Origin: Actinomycetes bacterium | GTDB taxonomy: Bacteria; Actinomycetota; Acidimicrobiia; Acidimicrobiales; Acidimicrobiaceae | Assembly: GCA_021844725.1 (NCBI GenBank) | Contig: JAKBSX010000061.1 | Span: 1-9,444 of the forward strand | DNA length: 9,444 nt | Reading direction: 5' to 3' | Part shown: in pieces, positions 1 to 7,344 of the stretch | Position numbering within the stretch: position 1 is the stretch's first letter | How the letters are laid out: each line of letters starts with the position of its first letter | Position numbers and translations under genes: made by a program | Notes under the pieces: generated by a model | Told to the model about the DNA's origin: nothing | Databases searched by the model: none | Seen by the model: the letters and a program-made list of their open reading frames with translations, nothing else

Positions 1-2
1 TC

Positions 3-95
3 GTCGCTGCGGAGATGAACGGAAGACCGAGAAAGGTTCTTGGATGGAAGACTCCAGCGGAGGTCTACGCTGAAGCTGTTGCAATGACCGGTTGA
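3..95 (+). CDS. IS30-family transposase, C-terminal end (partial)
   Basis: Only the last 30 codons are inside the window; the frame is open at the left edge and ends at TGA 93-95. The readable end contains NGRPRKVLGWKTPAEV, which matches the well-known C-terminus of IS30-type DDE transposases (typically LN.RPRK.LGWKTPAE). The intact enzyme cuts and joins the ends of its insertion sequence. The catalytic DDE residues would lie upstream of the window, so it is unknown whether the copy is complete. The right terminal inverted repeat should lie just after 95, but without the left end it cannot be recognised. The family call is firm; activity is unknown. Confidence 0.8.
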   Translation, partial: VAAEMNGRPRKVLGWKTPAEVYAEAVAMTG

Positions 96-317
96 GCGCG
101 CCCCATGGTACATCAGCAAGACGAAGTTCAAGCTGGACGTCTAGGTTGGATTGATCTGAGAATCGGTCCCAGGATGGCGTAAGCGTTAGATACATTCCAA
201 TCAAGCTCTTCTCAAATCTGATATAGACATTACGGGTTCATAGCTGTCTGATTGCGAGTGCCGAGCGTGTTCCGCGGACCAAGGTGAGGGTCCTGCGCCG
301 GCGAGGACTCTCACTAC
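96..317. other. Non-coding stretch after the IS30 end
   Basis: No frame of useful length with a ribosome-binding site is visible here on either strand. It should contain the right end of the IS30 element and its junction with host DNA, but the boundary cannot be placed from one end alone. The last part, from about 265, may already be a more diverged section of the repeat described at 318-470. Confidence 0.5.
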
Positions 318-470
318 TGCCGGAACTATGGCGGTACAGACAAGCTGATAGGACTATCACCTCACCCCTAAATTTGATTTCCTGAGAACCAGAAGATCAA
401 GGGTAGCGCGGGTTTCGCGTGAAGTTCATCAGACAACTACCAGGTCAGGAATCTATGCGGCGTTTGGGTT
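318..470 (+). pseudogene. Decayed gene fragment, direct repeat of 8601-8749
   Basis: By eye this stretch aligns with 8601-8749 at roughly three quarters identity. The best block is shared word for word around ATCTATGCGGCGTTTGGGTT here (451-470) and CTATGCGGCGTTTGGGTT at 8732-8749. In the frame of the right-hand copy it reads LIGLSPH, then, after an extra C near 368, PKFDF. A compensating single-base loss follows near 395, then GSAGFA and a TGA where the other copy has TGG (Trp), then NLCGVWV. Frameshifts plus an in-frame stop make it a clear pseudogene. It is probably the remains of a transposase C-terminal region. Similarity fades after 470, though a short match to the continuation of the other copy reappears near 567 (CCTGGC.TAATG), suggesting a later insertion of about 90 bp. 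Confidence 0.65.
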
Positions 471-738
471 AAGGCCGAATGAGAGTGTCCCGGAAGAATT
501 TGGGCCTATTCCGAATGTAAGACAATGTGACACTGCAGCACATTTGAGCGGATCAAGCAAGAAGTCCTGGCATAATGCGTCATTCTGTTTGTGGCTTAAA
601 ACTGTCTGGAGGATACCAGATGTTTCTTCTGACGGAGTGTGTAAGGGGGACCCCTCAATTTAGGTGCATTTAAATTTTGAGTTTCGCCACCTTACTTAGG
701 TAATTTGGCCAAAAACCATACAAATGTTGCGTTACGGA
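471..738. other. Intergenic region upstream of the transporter operon
   Basis: No gene is visible. Small inverted repeats are present: TCTGG (605-609) with CCAGA (616-620), AGGGG (644-648) with CCCCT (651-655), and the 10-bp palindrome at 704-713. None is followed by a T-tract, so none looks like a terminator. They are possible operator half-sites for the RpiR-type regulator of the operon, but no matching copy was found elsewhere in the window. Confidence 0.4.
704..713. promoter_or_regulatory. Palindrome, possible operator
   Basis: TTTGGCCAAA is a perfect 10-bp palindrome centred about 32 bp upstream of the -35 hexamer of the candidate promoter at 739-767. RpiR-type regulators bind inverted repeats near their operon promoters, so this is a reasonable operator candidate. 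A palindrome of this length can occur by chance, and there is no second copy to support it. Confidence 0.2.
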
Positions 739-767
739 TTGACTATAGAGGCAAATGTAGCTATGCT
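739..767 (+). promoter_or_regulatory. Sigma70-like promoter candidate for the operon
   Basis: The -35 hexamer is TTGACT (739-744) and the -10 hexamer TATGCT (762-767), separated by an optimal 17 bp; each hexamer is close to consensus. Transcription would begin near 774, giving a leader of about 175 nt before the ATG at 951. It is the best match seen between the left-hand pseudogene and the first operon gene. Confidence 0.45.
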
Positions 768-950
768 GCCTCTAGCTGGATGAGTGTCCGGGTTTTTGAA
801 GGATGTCGGCCAGGCAATGCTGCCGCTCATCGTGCAGACCTTGGACATGGAATCCAGTGGGGCAGGGCGTTGGTATCGATAGGTGAATTGTTTAAGTCAA
901 ATTTAAGAGTGTTACGGCGAACAGCAATCAAAATCCTTGGGGGAATTCAA

Positions 951-1922
951 ATGCAAAGATTACTATCAAGAAAGTCGTTTCGAGTGAGCGGAGTGTTGGC
1001 CATGATGGCCTTTGGAGGAACCTTCTTAGCTGCTTGTTCAAGCGGATCAAGTTCATCCTCCACCAGCTCGTCCACGACAGTTGCTAGTGCCACTAGCTCA
1101 TCGTCGGTTCCGGCCAACAATGCGTTTCTCCGAGCAATAGTTAAGCGAGGAGCAATTCGCCTGGGAGTAATTCCCGACCCGCCATTCATGTACCTTGATT
1201 CACAAACTAATCAATGGAGCGGTCCATACATCGCGGTCATACAAAGTTGGGCGCACAGCTTAGGTGTGAAAGTCGATTACGTGCCAACTACATATGCAAC
1301 TGTAATTGCAGCAGTGCAGGCCCATAAAATCGATCTGGCTGCTGGTATTTCGTATACAGCGGCACGCGCCGCGGTGGTACAGTACTCCGTGCCAACTTGG
1401 ACCGAACTCCAGTCGGTTGCTGTGAATGTCTCCACTACGCATGCAACAACTTGGCAGGAGATAAATAATCCGCAGTACACCATTTGTGTCGTACAAGGTG
1501 CAGAGCAGGCAGTATTGATGTCTTTGCATCCCAGCCTGTTCCAGTTCAAGACATTGACGGCTCCGAATGTAAGTACTTGTCAGCTGCAGGTAACTTCCGG
1601 TAGAGCAAATGGTTTTTTCTATTCGTGGCTTCCTAATGGTAATTTTGCGGCAACGACTCCGAGCGTCAAGCTTATTTTTGCTTCCTCTGCGGTTCCAACT
1701 ACAACTGCTGGCTCCTATGTAATTGACAACAGCTATCCCAAGAGCAATCTAGAGCCGCTGAACTCTGCGATTTCGCATGCGTTGAAGTCGGGAGTTTTCG
1801 GCGCTGCCGAGAAAGCAGCCGGGGTTGTCAATCCTTTAGACTATGCCGCCTCGCAAAGCGCCATACCATCCTATGTGAAGGTCGCTGCTGCAAAGATATT
1901 TGTAACCAACAACCAATCCTAA
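951..1922 (+). CDS. ABC transporter substrate-binding lipoprotein, family 3 (amino-acid type)
   Basis: This 323-residue extracytoplasmic receptor captures a small solute and delivers it to the permease encoded next door. The start is ATG 951, preceded by GGGGGAA (939-945) at 5 nt; the frame stays open upstream to a TTG at 705, but that part has no signal or family similarity. A basic n-region and hydrophobic core end in the lipobox LAAC, so Cys29 should be lipidated. A Ser/Thr-rich linker (30-52) follows, then an SBP_bac_3 domain (about 58-300) beginning RGAIRLGVIPDPPF. The family motif for the ligand carboxylate is present as SYTAAR (134-139, Arg139). In the second lobe, where relatives usually read GRADAVVTD, it reads GRANGFFYS (217-225), so the Asp that normally binds the alpha-amino group seems to be missing. 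The ligand may therefore be a carboxylate that is not a normal amino acid. The fold is certain, the substrate unknown. Confidence 0.88.
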   Translation: MQRLLSRKSFRVSGVLAMMAFGGTFLAACSSGSSSSSTSSSTTVASATSSSSVPANNAFLRAIVKRGAIRLGVIPDPPFMYLDSQTNQWSGPYIAVIQSWAHSLGVKVDYVPTTYATVIAAVQAHKIDLAAGISYTAARAAVVQYSVPTWTELQSVAVNVSTTHATTWQEINNPQYTICVVQGAEQAVLMSLHPSLFQFKTLTAPNVSTCQLQVTSGRANGFFYSWLPNGNFAATTPSVKLIFASSAVPTTTAGSYVIDNSYPKSNLEPLNSAISHALKSGVFGAAEKAAGVVNPLDYAASQSAIPSYVKVAAAKIFVTNNQS

Positions 1923-1925
1923 GCC

Positions 1926-2822
1926 GTGGGAAGGTCATTTTTAAAAGACAGAGACTCTTCGGAATCCTCTGAAGGCAAGGCGGCGTCCGCTATAGGTCGT
2001 GAAGGCACTTTTCCGGCCGAGAGGCCAACTATTTTCGGGTGGGTGCCATCGAGCATTGGGCCAAAAGGGCGAAAATCTGGGGCACTAATCGCCTTTATAA
2101 TTTTGCTCACAGCTCTATGGCTTTTGTTCCGTTATACCAGGCAGTCAGCGCCTCCCTATAAGTGGGACTTTGGGGTAGTGTGGACGTACCTTCCGATACT
2201 GTTTAGCGGTCTTAAGATGACCTTAGGGATTACCCTTCTTAGCATCTTTTTCGGAATGTTTCTCGGGCTGTTTGTCGCTGCGGCGAGGTTGTCCACCAAT
2301 ATTCTCGTGCGGATACCGGTAACTGGCTACATCGAGGTGATGCGAGGTACTCCAGTTTTAGTTCAATTAATCTGGATCTTCTACGTTCTCCCCATACTGG
2401 CTGGAATCAAGTTGTCCGGGTTGGAGTCCGCCGTTCTTGCTTTCAGCTTGAATCTCGGTGCATTTTATGGCGAGGCTTTTAGAGCGGGTATTCAGTCAGT
2501 GCCCCGTGAACAGGTCGAGACTGCGGAGGTGCTGGGACTAACGTACGTGCAAAGGATGCAGTTTGTAGTGTTGCCGCAGGCAGCTCGTAACGTGCTTCCC
2601 GTGTTGCTGTCCATAAGTGTGAACTTGTTCAAAGACACGTCTTTAGTGTCGGCGCTAGGGGTGAGCGACCTTATGTTTGTCGGCGAGTCAGTCGCAACGA
2701 ACGTATTTAGACCCTTAGAGATCTTGACCACGGTGGCTCTGATCTATTTCTTGGTCGCCTTCCCCGTCACACTTCTAGTGCGCCGGCTGGAACTGCATTT
2801 GAATCGCCACCGACGGAAGTGA
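1926..2822 (+). CDS. Amino-acid-type ABC transporter permease (HisM/GlnP family)
   Basis: This inner-membrane subunit of 298 residues forms the channel of the importer and, being the only permease in the operon, probably works as a homodimer. A hydrophilic N-terminal tail of about 50 residues precedes a first membrane segment (about 52-67). The core BPD_transp_1 region runs from about 86 to 290, opening with the typical [13 protein letters not shown]. The cytoplasmic EAA loop that contacts the ATPase is clear: [20 protein letters not shown], followed by [12 protein letters not shown]. The GTG start at 1926 lies 3 nt after the stop of the binding-protein gene and has no good ribosome-binding site, so translation is probably coupled. 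A GTG at 2043 would give a shorter tail and cannot be excluded. The end overlaps the ATPase gene by 4 nt. Confidence 0.88.
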   Translation: MGRSFLKDRDSSESSEGKAASAIGREGTFPAERPTIFGWVPSSIGPKGRKSGALIAFIILLTALWLLFRYTRQSAPPYKWDFGVVWTYLPILFSGLKMTLGITLLSIFFGMFLGLFVAAARLSTNILVRIPVTGYIEVMRGTPVLVQLIWIFYVLPILAGIKLSGLESAVLAFSLNLGAFYGEAFRAGIQSVPREQVETAEVLGLTYVQRMQFVVLPQAARNVLPVLLSISVNLFKDTSLVSALGVSDLMFVGESVATNVFRPLEILTTVALIYFLVAFPVTLLVRRLELHLNRHRRK

Positions 2823-3640
2823 GTTTTTCTATGGACAACATTTCTTCTGGTTCTACTCCTGAGGTCGAGTTAGTGGACTTAGCCAAGTTTTATGGGACTA
2901 GCCGGGTATTTGAACATTTTAATCTTTCCGTTGCGACTGGTGAAGTTATTTCGATCATCGGACCCAGCGGGTCCGGCAAGAGCACTTTATGCAGAGTGGC
3001 GGTAGGGCTAGAACCTTTTCAGCAGGGCAGAATTCTTATACGAGGTTCGCTGTATAAGTCTGCCAATGGTAAGGGACCAGCGCCGAGAAGTCGAGAAGCC
3101 CGGGCAATTCGACGTGATCTAGGCATGGTTTTCCAGCACTTTACGCTGTTTCCACAGCTGAAGGTTATTGACAACATAATGCTGGGGCCATGCAAAGTTC
3201 TTGGAGTATCTAAAGATGTCGCTCGTAAGCGGGCTATGGAGGTCCTCGAGCGAGTTGGTCTGTCCGAAAAGGCCGATTCGTACCCTGGACACCTTTCCGG
3301 AGGGCAGCAACAGCGCACTGCGATCGCTCGAGAACTAGCGATGGATCGTCGAGTTATTTTCTTTGATGAAGTTACCTCTGCTCTTGATCCGGAACTTGCC
3401 GGAGAAGTGCTGAAGGCAATGCGCGATCTAGCTGCGACTGGGATAACCATGATTGTCGTGACCCACGAAATGGAGTTTGCTCGAAATGTGTCAGACCGTG
3501 TCGTGTTTATGGAACAAGGTCAAATAGTAGAGATGGGTTCTCCAGGCAAAATATTCTCACACCCCACCGAAGCGCGAACACTTGAATTTCTTGACCGAGT
3601 TCTGCCGGAGAGAGCTATCAAAAAACCACAGTCAACATGA
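2819..3640 (+). CDS. Amino-acid-type ABC transporter ATP-binding protein
   Basis: This is the ATPase that powers the importer, attached to the cytoplasmic side of the permease; it has 273 residues, normal for the GlnQ/HisP family. All motifs are present: Walker [10 protein letters not shown] (48-56), Q-loop VFQ (104-106), signature LSGGQQQR (159-166), Walker B VIFFDE (179-184), D-loop SALD (187-190) and H-loop His216. The DEVTSALD variant, with Val where many relatives have Pro, is common in this family and does not suggest loss of activity. The GTG at 2819 overlaps the permease stop (GTGA). The ATG at 2831, four codons later, has GGAAGTGAG at a better distance and may be the true start. Confidence 0.92.
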   Translation: MSFSMDNISSGSTPEVELVDLAKFYGTSRVFEHFNLSVATGEVISIIGPSGSGKSTLCRVAVGLEPFQQGRILIRGSLYKSANGKGPAPRSREARAIRRDLGMVFQHFTLFPQLKVIDNIMLGPCKVLGVSKDVARKRAMEVLERVGLSEKADSYPGHLSGGQQQRTAIARELAMDRRVIFFDEVTSALDPELAGEVLKAMRDLAATGITMIVVTHEMEFARNVSDRVVFMEQGQIVEMGSPGKIFSHPTEARTLEFLDRVLPERAIKKPQST

Positions 3641-3665
3641 TCAATTTGCTCGATAGGAAAACTGG

Positions 3666-4577
3666 ATGACCGATGAAACTATTTCGCGCCTTGGGCCGCC
3701 AGAGAGTCTGCTAACAAACAGCCTCTTTACCGATGCGGAGGCGCTAATGCCGAGCCTTCCTAGAAGGCAGCGCGAATTAACCCGGGCTTTGCTGGCTGAG
3801 CCAGAGGTATTTGCATTTGGATCTATAAGGGAGGTAGCCGATAAATATTTGGTAAATACGGCTACCGTCATGAGATTTTCTCGCTCGCTTGGATTTTCCG
3901 GCTATCAGACTCTCCAAGAGGCGGTCCGAATAGCCTACCTAAGATATTCAGGCTTGCAGGTGCCGGAGATTTCAGTTGAGGAAGGCCCCGGCGCTTTGCG
4001 GGAGCACCATCATGCGAACCTTGACCGCGCTTACGATGCGGCTGGGGACCTTGACGCTGTTTGCAAGGTGCTTTTGCAGGCAAGGCGGGTAGTTGTCACC
4101 GGCGAAAGCATATCAGCAGCTCTGGCCCAGCTGTTCGTGCGCATGCTGCGCTTCGCCAACTTAAGAGCTGAGTTTGTCAGTGCAAGCGGTGTCGATCGCA
4201 CAATTGGAATGAGCGATCTTGACTCTAGAGATGTGGTGGTTGGATTTGGACTTTGGCTTCAATTCAAACCAACCCTCGATGCCATGGCTATAGCCAGGCG
4301 AAGGGGGGCTGTAACCGTTGTTATCGCAGGATCAGCTTCAAGTCCATTAGCTCGACATGCCAACTATGTGCTGCCCGCACCAGCGCAAGGCCAGGCACTC
4401 TCGTTCTCGGTAGTTCCAAACGTGGCGTTGATGGAACTCATTGCCGATCAGCTTGTCCGTGATCGTCGAGCTGCTGGGCACAAAGACGACAGTCTCCTCC
4501 ACGATCGGTTCGTGGAGGAAAACATGCTTGCCCCTCTCCTGGAAAAGGGAGAGGGCAACCCGGGTTCGAAGGAATAA
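3666..4577 (+). CDS. RpiR/MurR-family transcriptional regulator (HTH + SIS)
   Basis: This cytoplasmic DNA-binding regulator of 303 residues probably controls the operon in which it sits. The N-terminal HTH_6 domain spans about 29-92, with the recognition part VNTATVMRFSRSLGFSGY (63-80), very typical of the RpiR family. A SIS domain follows at about 133-265. In sugar-phosphate-sensing members the SIS domain has Ser/Gly-rich loops that hold the phosphate (SxSGxT type). Here the equivalents read VTGESISA (145-152) and GFGLWLQFKPT (194-204), so the second loop is not of the phosphate-binding type and the effector is probably another compound, plausibly the operon's own substrate. ATG 3666 has AGGA at 3655-3658, 7 nt upstream, and lies 25 nt after the ATPase stop. 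Whether it represses or activates cannot be told. Confidence 0.88.
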   Translation: MTDETISRLGPPESLLTNSLFTDAEALMPSLPRRQRELTRALLAEPEVFAFGSIREVADKYLVNTATVMRFSRSLGFSGYQTLQEAVRIAYLRYSGLQVPEISVEEGPGALREHHHANLDRAYDAAGDLDAVCKVLLQARRVVVTGESISAALAQLFVRMLRFANLRAEFVSASGVDRTIGMSDLDSRDVVVGFGLWLQFKPTLDAMAIARRRGAVTVVIAGSASSPLARHANYVLPAPAQGQALSFSVVPNVALMELIADQLVRDRRAAGHKDDSLLHDRFVEENMLAPLLEKGEGNPGSKE

Positions 4578-4629
4578 AAGGGTTATTTCTGGCAACGAAA
4601 GCTGATTCAAATGGTAAAGGAGACAAAGT

Positions 4630-5886
4630 ATGGCCTTGAATAATAAGAGTGTTAGTCGGACAAGCGCACAGCCCGAGGAGGGTCTTAGCCTTAGTGAGAT
4701 TCTAGCTATTGAAGTGCCTGATGATCGCGTTGCTCGCCTCAAAGAGCTCACTCATCCAGACGAAGAGCTCAGCGATGAAGTACACACGTGGGTAGCTAGG
4801 AAACAAGTGCAGTGGGCGAACATACAGTATACCCGCTTTCTTGCTGGTGCAAAATACACCGAACAGGATGTCGACGACATACTTACGAACGCAATTGATA
4901 TCCACGCTCATGGCGGCTCCGACCCATTTGAGCGGCTGTTGCTAGAGGATGACTTGGCATACGACTATACCGACGTTGGGATGAGAGCGATGGTTGTCAA
5001 GACCTGGTATACGCCCTCCGCCTCGCGAAATGCCCTTGTTCAGAAACTTGCCGACCGTTATGCGGAGCAGCGTGGACTCCGAGCAGTACAGTGCTTCGGG
5101 GGAGTGACTCTGAACTATTCCCAGGGTGGACTAAACCCGGAGGCAGTCAAAAAATGCCTTGGTTTTCCTGGCATGAAGTATGTCTGGATGCCGATGGTCG
5201 ACTCCTACCATCACCGACAGGTCGTTTACGATGACACATCGGGACATGGGATAAGGCTGTTAGATGACAATGGCCGATTGTTACCGGAACTTCGAGAAAT
5301 AGTCAAGATCGCCGCAGAGAACGACCTGGTCCTCGCTTGCGGACACTATCCATTCGAGGATACATTCCGCCTCTTTCAAGAGGCAAGGGAGGCCGGCGTA
5401 ACTCATATGGAGGTGGTGCATCCTGCGCACATCCATTCCAAGCATTCGATTGAGCAGATGCAGAAGCAAGCCGAACTTGGCGTCAAGCTCATGCTTTCAG
5501 GTCTAGGCGCCGAGGCCTTTCCTCTTCACGAGTCGGGTCCTTTGTATGCAGCGAGGCAAATTAAAGAAGTTGGACCAGAGAACTGCGTATATGGTTCCGA
5601 TTACGGACAACTGCAGAACTTTCCCCATGTCGTTGGTACGCGCTGGATGATAAAGCTTCTATTTAGCTATGGATGCACAAAAGAGGAGCTATACAAAGTG
5701 TTTCAAGTTGCTCCGGCCGCTCACCTGGGCATAGAGCCTCCTCCTCCGCTGGGAACTCCGGCCCACCCCGGCTGGCCAAGGCACTCGGAATCGCGCTCCT
5801 ACGTAGGCCATCCGCAAGGCGATCCGCAAGCACGCGAACGCGCACATGCGCACTGGTCGCCCTCGGTAGCTAGAGACATGGACTGA
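4630..5886 (+). CDS. DUF6282-type amidohydrolase-like protein
   Basis: This putative metal-dependent hydrolase has 418 residues and presumably a TIM-barrel fold of the amidohydrolase superfamily. Metal and catalytic candidates occur in the superfamily order: DIHAH (His92, His94), VVK (Lys124), GHYPF (His239), HPAH (His264/His267) and GSDYGQ (Asp324). The GGLNP and LLPE segments and the closing VAPAAHLGI resemble DUF6282 proteins, whose reaction is, to my knowledge, not established. Members usually begin close to the HxH motif; this one carries an extra N-terminal region (about 1-86) and a Pro/Arg/His-rich tail (369-418) encoded by visibly G+C-richer DNA. ATG 4630 has an excellent AGGAG (4618-4622) at 7 nt. 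It lies 52 nt after the regulator and 9 nt before the flavoprotein. A role in opening an amide, imide or lactone of the imported compound is inference from the superfamily. Confidence 0.8.
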   Translation: MALNNKSVSRTSAQPEEGLSLSEILAIEVPDDRVARLKELTHPDEELSDEVHTWVARKQVQWANIQYTRFLAGAKYTEQDVDDILTNAIDIHAHGGSDPFERLLLEDDLAYDYTDVGMRAMVVKTWYTPSASRNALVQKLADRYAEQRGLRAVQCFGGVTLNYSQGGLNPEAVKKCLGFPGMKYVWMPMVDSYHHRQVVYDDTSGHGIRLLDDNGRLLPELREIVKIAAENDLVLACGHYPFEDTFRLFQEAREAGVTHMEVVHPAHIHSKHSIEQMQKQAELGVKLMLSGLGAEAFPLHESGPLYAARQIKEVGPENCVYGSDYGQLQNFPHVVGTRWMIKLLFSYGCTKEELYKVFQVAPAAHLGIEPPPPLGTPAHPGWPRHSESRSYVGHPQGDPQARERAHAHWSPSVARDMD

Positions 5887-5895
5887 GACGAAGAG

Positions 5896-7344
5896 ATGAC
5901 GAATAAGAGTGAAATTGTGGATGTGGTAGTGGTTGGCGGCGGAGCAGCCGGCCTCGCTGCGGCGGTTGCTTCGGCCACTCGAGGAATGAAAACTGTCTTG
6001 CTCGAAAAGGAGCAGATATTAGGTGGAACAACTCGACTTTCTGTGGGCTCCTTTTCGGCAGCGGGTACTCGACTTCAAAGGCGTGCCGGAATAGTTGATA
6101 ACCCAGATCATTTCCGAGAAGATATGGTGGCTTTCGCTCCAGCATTGGAGTCGCGGGATAACAGTGCTCTGCGGGCAATGCTGGCGGTAGAGGCATCGGT
6201 TACCTTGTCATGGTTGGAGGATCTTGGCGTCGTTTTCGTCGGCCCCTTCCCTGAACCGCCCCACCGGGTAAACCGTATGCACAACGTGATACCTAATTCG
6301 CAGGCCTATATAGATACGCTGGCGAAGGCGGCTCGAGACTTCGATGTCACGGTCCAGCTCAATGCGAGGGTTCGGTCGCTCATCCATGAGAATGGCAGCG
6401 TCGGGGGTGTCGTATATACACGCGGTGGTGGCGAGCAGGTTTCACTTGTGGCTAGGCGAGGAGTCGTACTTGCAACGGGTGATTTTTCTGGTAATCCAGT
6501 ACTTCGAAAGAATTATCTCAGACCAGAAGCTGCCGCAGCAATACCTGTAAATCCTCAAAGCAATGGGGACGGGCACCAGATGGCGAAGGAGTTGGGTGCC
6601 GCGCAGCGCAACATGGACATGATCTTTGGACCGCAACTTCGATTTCCTGAAGCGCCAAAACCAGGTTTTACCGAGCGCTTGCCGAAGTGGAGATGGGTGA
6701 ATCGCCTCGGAGGGATTTACATGAGTAAGGCACCCTCATGGATGCTGAAACCACTTGTTACCTCTCTTTTGATAACCCACATGTCACCCTCGGAGAGTCT
6801 CTTTGAGCAAGGCGCGATTCTCGTTGATCTCGACGGCAGAAAAGTTGTCGGTGAAACACCGGCCGCTGGACTTGCGATGTCTCGGGAAGCAACCGGCCAT
6901 ATTGTGTTCGATGATCTGGTGGCGAAGAAATTTGCCGAGTTTCCCTTCTTTATCTCAACTGCACCAGGTATCGCTTATGCCTATTTTTCCGATTACGAAC
7001 GAGGGAGGCCGGACCTGATGCACCATGGGGCTTCTTTGGAAGAACTTGCAAGATTAATTGGAGTACCCGCAATTCGGTTGAGCGAGTCGGCAAAAGAGTT
7101 TCGCAGTGGGCCATTTCATGCCATGGGGCCGGTACGGGCGATGCTGACTGTCACCGAAGGAGCTCTCTCGGTGGACACGGAATGCCGGGTTCTTGATGAG
7201 GGCGGTTCTCCAATCGATGGTCTTTATGCAGCGGGAGGTATTGGGCAAGGCGGGATGATGCTCAAAGGGCATGGTTTGCATATTGGATGGGCGCTTACAT
7301 CCGGTCGTATTGCAGGAGAGACAGTCGCGAGGAGAGAAGCATGA
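5896..7344 (+). CDS. FAD-dependent oxidoreductase, FAD_binding_2 family
   Basis: This flavoprotein of 482 residues is of the fumarate reductase/3-ketosteroid dehydrogenase type; such enzymes add or remove hydrogens across a C-C bond next to a carbonyl or carboxyl group. The N-terminal Rossmann motif GGGAAG (14-19) with the ribose-binding Glu37, GGTTRLSVG (43-51), ATGDFSGN (193-200) and the C-terminal YAAGGIGQGG (444-453) define the FAD domain. A capping, substrate-binding region lies between about 200 and 405, followed by FHAMGPVRA (407-415). The usual fumarate-reductase ending HGxNRLGGNS is replaced by KGHGLHIGWALTSGRIAG, so fumarate itself is an unlikely substrate. No haem domain, Tat signal or membrane segment is present, so it should be a soluble cytoplasmic enzyme. 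ATG 5896 is preceded by a weak purine-rich GACGAAGAG. Its last codons overlap the dehydrogenase start (ATGA). Confidence 0.87.
   Translation: MTNKSEIVDVVVVGGGAAGLAAAVASATRGMKTVLLEKEQILGGTTRLSVGSFSAAGTRLQRRAGIVDNPDHFREDMVAFAPALESRDNSALRAMLAVEASVTLSWLEDLGVVFVGPFPEPPHRVNRMHNVIPNSQAYIDTLAKAARDFDVTVQLNARVRSLIHENGSVGGVVYTRGGGEQVSLVARRGVVLATGDFSGNPVLRKNYLRPEAAAAIPVNPQSNGDGHQMAKELGAAQRNMDMIFGPQLRFPEAPKPGFTERLPKWRWVNRLGGIYMSKAPSWMLKPLVTSLLITHMSPSESLFEQGAILVDLDGRKVVGETPAAGLAMSREATGHIVFDDLVAKKFAEFPFFISTAPGIAYAYFSDYERGRPDLMHHGASLEELARLIGVPAIRLSESAKEFRSGPFHAMGPVRAMLTVTEGALSVDTECRVLDEGGSPIDGLYAAGGIGQGGMMLKGHGLHIGWALTSGRIAGETVARREA

Noticed and set aside
605..655. Two small hairpins (605-620 and 644-655) considered as terminators
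   Set aside because: Stems are only 5 bp, no T-tract follows, and there is no functional gene just upstream to terminate.
705..950. In-frame TTG extension of the binding-protein gene by 82 codons
   Set aside because: There is no ribosome-binding site at the TTG, the added residues have no signal or family similarity, and the lipoprotein signal begins exactly at ATG 951 with a good Shine-Dalgarno site. The extension also covers the best promoter candidate.
3019..3450. Minus-strand open frame of 143 codons inside the ATPase gene
   Set aside because: The plus strand encodes a complete ABC ATPase with all motifs; this is a shadow frame.
5870..6196. Minus-strand open frame of 108 codons inside the flavoprotein start
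   Set aside because: It overlaps the intact FAD-binding motif on the plus strand and shows only low-complexity Pro/Leu/Arg content.
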